A stretch of DNA of 64,000 nt from UBA10329 sp964500205 (lineage in GTDB: Bacteria; Bacteroidota; Bacteroidia; UBA10329): NCBI GenBank assembly GCA_964500205.1, contig CAZCNS010000003.1, positions 266,861 through 330,860 on the forward strand, written 5' to 3'. Of the stretch, positions 58,605-64,000 are shown in pieces (position 1 is the stretch's first letter; every line of letters starts with the position of its first letter). Position numbers and translations under genes: made by a program. The notes under the pieces were generated by a model. That model ran no database searches. It worked only from the letters and a program-made list of their open reading frames with translations, and was not told where the DNA came from.

Positions 58605-61600
58605 TTAGAGGAGCACCATCCGCTTGCTATCCACCTGCTGGCCGTTAACAACAAGGGTGTAGATGTAGGTGCCGGCAGCGAATGCTCCACCGCTGATGAG
58701 CACCTGCCCGAAGCCTCTCGTGCCACCGAGGTCGAAGGTCTTGAGCTGAACCCCGCTCAGGTCGGTGATCACGATGCTGGCTGTGCGCATGCCGTTGGGC
58801 AGGTAATACTTGACGGTGGTGTTCTCGTGGAACGGGTTGGGGATGTTCTGTTCCAGTTTCGGGGCATCGGCCACACTGGTCACTGGTCGCTGATCACTCG
58901 TCACTGAACTATGCTCAAAACAGCATTGTTGCAGGTCGCCTTCAAATTGACGTTGGTTCGCTATCAGTTGCGAAACGAGCGATTCAAGCCGTTCGATGCG
59001 ATTCTCCTTTTCGGCAAGTTCCTGCTCAAGTTGAGAGATGCGGGTGGTGTCCATCGATGCTGTTCTTACATCCAATTCTTTTACTGCATTGATCAGCATG
59101 TAATCCAAAGCGCTGGGGTCGTAGGTCAAATAGGGGGTACCAGAATCAATCACGGTCTCTGTTCCGTCCTCGTTCTCCATTGCGGTAAAACCAAATGGTC
59201 GTTCCTCAACCATATAAGGAGCTACCTGTTGGATGTCCTGGGCAAGCACACCTACGAACCTGCGACCATCGGCAAGGTCCGGCCAAACTTCGTTGTAGCG
59301 GTACCAGACCGGATTGACTTTGCGCAGTTGTTCAAGTCCATCTGTGTAGGCTTCCACATCTTTTTTCAACCGCTTATCAGAAATTGCTGTCCACGAACCT
59401 CCTCCTGTCTTGAATGCCGCCCCTACCACTTCCAGATCATCTTCAATCCAGAGGTCTTCATCTCCCGTTGCAACAGTGGGAGAAGGTGTGGTGCCATCAC
59501 CGATCACATTGGCAGTAGAACTTATTGCACCACCCAGATTGATGCGGCCATTACTTGAATTTCCTTCGAAAACCGTGCTGAAAATATCCCCATTGACACG
59601 CAGTCTGTGGGTCAATTGGGAAGTTCCAATGCTTACGTTGCTGCCATCACTTTGAATAGCAGAGTTGGCCACCCAGTTGGTGCCATTGTGCCGCATGGTC
59701 TGGTTCAATGATCCGGAAACAACACCAGTAAGCAACTGCCAAGTGGCCAGACCGTTGGCATCGCTCATCAGTACTTTGTTCGCACCTGGGCTTCCTCCTG
59801 TTATTTTGACCTGCCCGGCAACTTCAAGTTTGCTTGTAGGGGTAGAGGTGCCTATGCCGGTATTACCATTCTTAAGCACTACGAAGGCATCTGAATTGGT
59901 TGCGCATGACCCACCTATATTCAAAGTTCCATTGCCTATGACGAATATTCTGTCTGTTGAATTATTGAGCGGTGAATAGTCCGTGTTGCATTGTCCACAA
60001 GCAAATTCACTTTCGCTTCTTGCTCTTGTACTTGTTCCAAAAACTGTTGAAGTCGGACCATTAGCGCGACCAAGGAAACCGAATGCGGTGGCTACCGCAG
60101 CGGTGGCCTCGGTTCCCATGCCAAATGCCTGAGCACCAGTTCCTGTTGCTGAGTTAGATGACCCTATTGTAAACGATGACTGTCCAGATGAGGTGTTGTT
60201 ATCTCCAATTGCTACAGATCTGCTCGCAGAGGCCAAGTTATTGAATCCGAAGGCCAAGGAATTGCTGCCTGATGCTGTAACATTCTGACCGAGAGCAACG
60301 GAGGATCTTCCCACACTGATATCATTCCACTGCGTGCTGGAAATCGTTCCAGCTCTAAATGCTGCCTTGTTCGGATACCACATCATGCGTACACCCGCAC
60401 CTTCGGCTGGAATTGAACCGGAAAATTCAGTTCCCGTGGCGAGGAATCCATCAACACCGGCCACATGTAGTTTGGCAGTTGGACTGGCAGTACCAATTCC
60501 AATGTTGCCTCCCAATTCAATTACATCCGAATTGATGACGGCTACCGTAGAGCCATCGAATTTTGCCAAGAAGTGCTGCGTGCCAGAGGCGTTGATGGCC
60601 GGTCCGGTAGGGCCTTGAGGGCCTGTGGGTCCGGTAACTCCCTGAATGCCTTGAGGGCCTTGAGCACCTGTTGGTCCAGTTGCTCCTACTGGTCCTTGGG
60701 GTCCGGTTGGGCCAACTGCTCCGGTTGGGCCTTGAGCTCCGGTAGGTCCCACAATCCCTCCCTGCGAATTGATGTTCTGGGTTGAAAGTTCACACGTTAG
60801 CGGATCGACCACAACAGCATTCAAACATGCCAGTTCGATGGTGTGCATCACATCAGAATCGCCACAGATCACATGGGCAAAGTTGCCGTTTATGGTCACG
60901 TCCTGTAGGTTCGCAGTCAAGGCAAGGGATGTCACGTTCGTTGGCGATGTGGGGTTGCTGATGTCCACAATTCGGATATTGTCTTCGTTGCCATCTATTA
61001 TGTAGGCATAGTTGCCGGCTACACTAACTGCTCTCGGATTATTTCCCACTTGCACACTTCCTGAAATGACCGGTGCAGCGGGATTACTTGCGTCAACGAT
61101 CTTAAGGTCGTCAGCATTGTCGTCAACGATGTAAACGAAATTGCCAACGGCATTCACGTTCATTGGAAATGCTCCGATAGACAGAGACCCGACCAATGTT
61201 GGTGAAGCAGGATTGCTAATGTTTACGATTTTCAGATCGTCAAGATCCGTGTCAACGATGTACGCAAAGTTACCTTCTACGTCCATGGATCTTGGATTCG
61301 TGCCGAGGGCCAGCAACCCTACGTGAACAGGGTTGGCAGGGTCTGAAACATTCACTACCTTGAGTTCGTCTGTATTGCCGTTTATGTAATAGACGAACGA
61401 ACCTGACACATTCACGTTACGAACAGGTGCAAGAGCTCCCAACAATCCGATAAGGGAAGGGTTGGTCGGATTCGATACATCAATGATCCGAAGGTCGTTT
61501 GATGCGAAATGTCCAACATAGGCTTTTCCGTTATCTACCGCTAATGAGACAGGAGAAGATCCTACCGCAAATGTGGAGACAAGTGTTGGAGATTCTGGAT

Positions 61601-64000
61601 TGGTGATATCAATGATCTTGAGATCGTTGGCAGATAGGTCAATAATGTAGGCAAAAGTGCCTACGGTCACTATTTTAATTGGTGATGTTCCGGTGGCAAA
61701 TGATGAGCGTAACGTAAGACAAGCAAAATTGGATGGAGGGGAGTAGTTGCTGCCGAACATGCTAGCAGGTGTGAGCAATTGCCATGATGCGTTCCCATTT
61801 GCGTCACTGAGCAATAGTTTTCCTTCACCTTCGGTTCCATCTGCCAACGTGAAGGTTCCTTCCACATGAAGTTTGGCAGTTGGAGATGTTGTGCCTATTC
61901 CCACATTGGTTCCATCATTGAAAATGTTGGAGCTGTTAACAACCCAGTTCGCACCGTTCCAAAAAGGCGTCACACCAGCCGCTGAGCCATTGGGCAGCAG
62001 GCCGGTGGCGCCTGTTGGGCCTGTAACACCTTGGGAACCTGTAGTTCCTTGAAGGCCAGCTGGTCCTTGTGGCCCTGTTGCTCCTTGAAGGCCTTGTGGG
62101 CCTTCCGGTCCAGTAGCACCTGTTGGCCCTTGAGGCCCCTGAGGACCCGCAGGCCCAGTGATTCCAGTAGGCGGGTTATTCACGGTGAAAACCCCTCCTG
62201 GCATTTGATCTAGCGTGAGACCGCTCCAACTTGCATTGCCCTGTGCGTCACTCATCATGATGGCTCGGTCAGAACCACTACCTGCCAACATTCTGAATCT
62301 GTTGGTCGTCAATGTATCGTTCACCGTAAAGTCGTCTTGAACAGTGACTCGCCCGCTGGAACCGATTCTCATTCTGAACTGGCCGTTTGTGAAAAAACTC
62401 AGGTCTGCATTCTCATGAAGGGTAATATCTGAAGAACCATTCGGTTGTATGCCAATGTCAAGACCATCAAACATTGTTGTTCCAGTATTGGCACCAGAGG
62501 TCAGTTTCATGTACGTGCCATTGACATCGGTAGAATTCACATGATAGGTCCGGGTAGGCACGGATGTACCAAGTCCAAGTGTGCCATTGCCGTTATCGGT
62601 CAATATGCCATCAGTGAGTGTGGTGCCATTCCAGCGGGGCACTTTTCCAGAAGAAGTGGAACTGACCTGAGGGTCGGTCTCAGGAGTAACTATGGTATTC
62701 GGATTGACCCATGTGGCATTGCCAGAAGCATCGCTTCGGAGCAAAAATCCGTTAGATGCGCCATTGGTTATCTGCAAGTTTGAAGTGACGGTTTTACCTA
62801 CCACATCCAATCGGCCGGTTGGCTCTGTGGTACCGAGGCCCACATTGGTTCCATTGTCAAAAATCGAGCCATCAAGCAACTGTCCAACGTCTTGCCTCCA
62901 TCGGGGCACCATGTTGTTTCCCGTTGATGATACCTGAGGATCTACTTCCAGATTAGAAAAGTCATTCCAACCGGCAAAACCCTGAGCGTCAGACATCAGC
63001 ACCTTGCCTACACCTGCACCATCGACCAATCGTATCTGATTGGCTTTGATGCGGCCGTTCACATCCAGCCGTTCGGTAGGCGCGTTGACTCCAATACCTA
63101 CACGCGAGGTGGTTGTGGCTCCGAGTACGCCTTGCACCGTACCCAGAACAATGCAATCATCACAATCAACAAGCGAATAGGCACCGATGGCCACTCGATT
63201 GAATCTGTTCTCATTATTCGAAGAACTTGCACCATGGCCGATGAGCGTATTATTGTTGCCATTGGTAATGCTCGTGCCTGACTGAGAACCAATGAACGTA
63301 TTACCAGAAGTAAATTGACTACCAGCCCCAGCCAGCGTACCAATGAGCGTGTTATCCAGACCGTTTACCAGATTGGAACCTGACAGATGTCCTAAAAACG
63401 TGTTGCGGTCATTATGATCGATTCTACCCGCTTTTTGTCCATTTACCTTGAAAATCAATGCTTGATCATCGGTTGTGCCGATGAAGTTCGCAATCGAAGA
63501 GGTACCTCCGTTTCCATTAAGTCCCCAAGCATTCAGGGCGCCATCTGCGCCTGTTGGCCCCATTGGCCCCGTTGGTCCGACCGCTCCTTGCGGTCCGGTA
63601 GGTCCCACGAGAGACGTTGGGTCTATCCAGTCCGTTCCTGTGGCGGTACTTGAAAGTACTTGACCTGAAGAACCTTCATCTCCACTTGAATCCAAATACC
63701 TACCTGTAACAGCGACATCGCCCATCACGTGCAGTCTACTTGTGGGTGCAGAGGTTCCAATACCCACGTTGGCGTTATTGCCCAGTACTACGCTGTTGCT
63801 TTGTGTGACCTGTGCGTTGGCCCCGATTGCGGTGGCGTTGATGAGGTCAGAGGTTCCGCCTGTGTTGCGGCCTACGTAGGTGTTGTCCGAACCGGCCCCA
63901 TTGTTGAAGCCCGCCTTATCGCCCGCTATCACGTTGCCCGACCCGGTGCTGTTGTTGAAACCCGCACGGTAGCCCAATATGATGTTGCGGTTGCCCGAAC
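58605..64000 (-). CDS. Giant collagen-like fibre protein with LVIVD propeller, S74 domain and T9SS signal (5' end beyond window)
   Basis: At least 1,797 residues, open through the window edge. The visible N-terminal part has GxNxxxG-type repeats (GFNNSTGSGNVIAGDKAGF). Three collagen-like Gly-X-Y blocks (about 63535-63610, 61995-62175, 60590-60755) alternate with head repeats of the form NVGIGTSAPTSRLHV. Seven LVIVD beta-propeller units (for example NDLKIIDITNPESPTLVSTF) lie at about 60790-61720. Near the C-terminus ISDKRLKKDVEAYTDGLEQL is an S74/endosialidase-chaperone domain, followed by a coiled coil and a T9SS sorting domain (LEQNIPNPF, VVNGQQVDSKRMVLL). It is probably a trimeric surface fibre or adhesin. 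The TTG at 63977 is not a true start. Confidence 0.88.
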   Translation of the reverse strand, partial: SGNRNIILGYRAGFNNSTGSGNVIAGDKAGFNNGAGSDNTYVGRNTGGTSDLINATAIGANAQVTQSNSVVLGNNANVGIGTSAPTSRLHVMGDVAVTGRYLDSSGDEGSSGQVLSSTATGTDWIDPTSLVGPTGPQGAVGPTGPMGPTGADGALNAWGLNGNGGTSSIANFIGTTDDQALIFKVNGQKAGRIDHNDRNTFLGHLSGSNLVNGLDNTLIGTLAGAGSQFTSGNTFIGSQSGTSITNGNNNTLIGHGASSSNNENRFNRVAIGAYSLVDCDDCIVLGTVQGVLGATTTSRVGIGVNAPTERLDVNGRIKANQIRLVDGAGVGKVLMSDAQGFAGWNDFSNLEVDPQVSSTGNNMVPRWRQDVGQLLDGSIFDNGTNVGLGTTEPTGRLDVVGKTVTSNLQITNGASNGFLLRSDASGNATWVNPNTIVTPETDPQVSSTSSGKVPRWNGTTLTDGILTDNGNGTLGLGTSVPTRTYHVNSTDVNGTYMKLTSGANTGTTMFDGLDIGIQPNGSSDITLHENADLSFFTNGQFRMRIGSSGRVTVQDDFTVNDTLTTNRFRMLAGSGSDRAIMMSDAQGNASWSGLTLDQMPGGVFTVNNPPTGITGPAGPQGPQGPTGATGPEGPQGLQGATGPQGPAGLQGTTGSQGVTGPTGATGLLPNGSAAGVTPFWNGANWVVNSSNIFNDGTNVGIGTTSPTAKLHVEGTFTLADGTEGEGKLLLSDANGNASWQLLTPASMFGSNYSPPSNFACLTLRSSFATGTSPIKIVTVGTFAYIIDLSANDLKIIDITNPESPTLVSTFAVGSSPVSLAVDNGKAYVGHFASNDLRIIDVSNPTNPSLIGLLGALAPVRNVNVSGSFVYYINGNTDELKVVNVSDPANPVHVGLLALGTNPRSMDVEGNFAYIVDTDLDDLKIVNISNPASPTLVGSLSIGAFPMNVNAVGNFVYIVDDNADDLKIVDASNPAAPVISGSVQVGNNPRAVSVAGNYAYIIDGNEDNIRIVDISNPTSPTNVTSLALTANLQDVTINGNFAHVICGDSDVMHTIELACLNAVVVDPLTCELSTQNINSQGGIVGPTGAQGPTGAVGPTGPQGPVGATGPTGAQGPQGIQGVTGPTGPQGPTGPAINASGTQHFLAKFDGSTVAVINSDVIELGGNIGIGTASPTAKLHVAGVDGFLATGTEFSGSIPAEGAGVRMMWYPNKAAFRAGTISSTQWNDISVGRSSVALGQNVTASGSNSLAFGFNNLASASRSVAIGDNNTSSGQSSFTIGSSNSATGTGAQAFGMGTEATAAVATAFGFLGRANGPTSTVFGTSTRARSESEFACGQCNTDYSPLNNSTDRIFVIGNGTLNIGGSCATNSDAFVVLKNGNTGIGTSTPTSKLEVAGQVKITGGSPGANKVLMSDANGLATWQLLTGVVSGSLNQTMRHNGTNWVANSAIQSDGSNVSIGTSQLTHRLRVNGDIFSTVFEGNSSNGRINLGGAISSTANVIGDGTTPSPTVATGDEDLWIEDDLEVVGAAFKTGGGSWTAISDKRLKKDVEAYTDGLEQLRKVNPVWYRYNEVWPDLADGRRFVGVLAQDIQQVAPYMVEERPFGFTAMENEDGTETVIDSGTPYLTYDPSALDYMLINAVKELDVRTASMDTTRISQLEQELAEKENRIERLESLVSQLIANQRQFEGDLQQCCFEHSSVTSDQRPVTSVADAPKLEQNIPNPFHENTTVKYYLPNGMRTASIVITDLSGVQLKTFDLGGTRGFGQVLISGGAFAAGTYIYTLVVNGQQVDSKRMVLL
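58873..58908 (+). repeat. GTCACTGGTC-type word inside the fibre gene
   Basis: CACTGGTCACTGGTCGC with TGATCACTCGTCACTG is built from near-repeats of CACTGGT/GATCACT. In the fibre protein it encodes SSVTSDQRPVTSV, the linker between the coiled coil and the T9SS domain. Base pattern is unlike the surrounding codons. Confidence 0.65.

Noticed and set aside
60590..62175. Plus-strand frames opposite the collagen-like blocks
   Set aside because: Low-complexity complements of Gly-X-Y codons; they have no start context and break the fibre reading frame that is open for 5.4 kb.
63975..63977. TTG at 63977 as the start of the fibre gene
   Set aside because: The frame continues upstream to the window edge as SGNRNI, the same repeat type, so the true start lies outside the window.
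1..64000. tRNA, rRNA or riboswitch genes
   Set aside because: No T-arm-like GTTCGA signature with matching acceptor arms and no rRNA segments were seen; riboswitches could not be supported by eye.

Overview
The window is about 53-55% GC and reads as the chromosome of a Bacteroidota bacterium, probably an uncultivated Flavobacteriales-like heterotroph. The evidence is a PorP/SprF protein of the type IX secretion system (T9SS), three large proteins ending in T9SS sorting domains, a TonB receptor with a carboxypeptidase-regulatory-like N-terminal domain, no Shine-Dalgarno-like sites in front of genes, and many copies of the Bacteroidota -7 promoter element TAnnTTTG, often only 4-7 bases before the start codon. 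No tRNA, rRNA, CRISPR array, integrase or transposase was seen.

Region 1 (1-9.1 kb) is housekeeping and envelope: an orphan hypothetical, a secreted M28 peptidase, MscL, a two-domain FabG-like reductase, cystathionine beta-synthase, a PAP2 phosphatase with a coiled-coil exported protein, a single-domain BLUF photoreceptor and PorP/SprF.

Region 2 (9.1-18.1 kb) is a toxin-antitoxin island wrapped around a 2,021-residue alpha-2-macroglobulin. Upstream are a HigBA pair whose toxin has an in-frame TGA, an orphan mini-antitoxin that shares promoter and N-terminus with the next antitoxin, an antitoxin/RelE pair, and a perfect 28-bp palindrome. Downstream are two complete toxin-antitoxin pairs, each followed by another copy of the last 72-96 bases of the macroglobulin gene. 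That arrangement, 3' end - cassette - 3' end - cassette - 3' end, is the most unusual structure here.

Region 3 (18.2-45.8 kb) is a minus-strand surface-polysaccharide locus of about 27 genes. It holds nine GT2 and three GT-B glycosyltransferases, three large GT-C-like membrane proteins, a flippase-like membrane protein, two hexapeptide acyltransferases, a sulfotransferase, a FemAB-like acyltransferase, a WbmS-like deacetylase, a WecD-like sugar N-acetyltransferase, WbqC, GDP-mannose 4,6-dehydratase and a Wzm/Wzt ABC exporter. It points to an ABC-exported glycan containing a GDP-mannose-derived deoxysugar and probably an N-acetylated aminodeoxysugar, with acetyl and possibly sulfate decoration. 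The fucose synthase and aminotransferase expected for those sugars are not in the window.

Region 4 (45.9-64 kb) mixes a GT2 enzyme, a copper P-type ATPase, a VCBS/FG-GAP T9SS cargo, uridine kinase, LpxB, SurE, a TonB receptor with an adjacent sulfatase, another GT2, and the 3' part of a giant collagen-like fibre protein. The fibre carries a seven-unit LVIVD propeller, an S74-type chaperone domain, a coiled coil and a T9SS signal.

Across the window, short low-complexity oligonucleotide words recur both between genes and in frame inside genes (macroglobulin, copper ATPase, fibre). They look like a dispersed small-repeat class tolerated as protein linkers.
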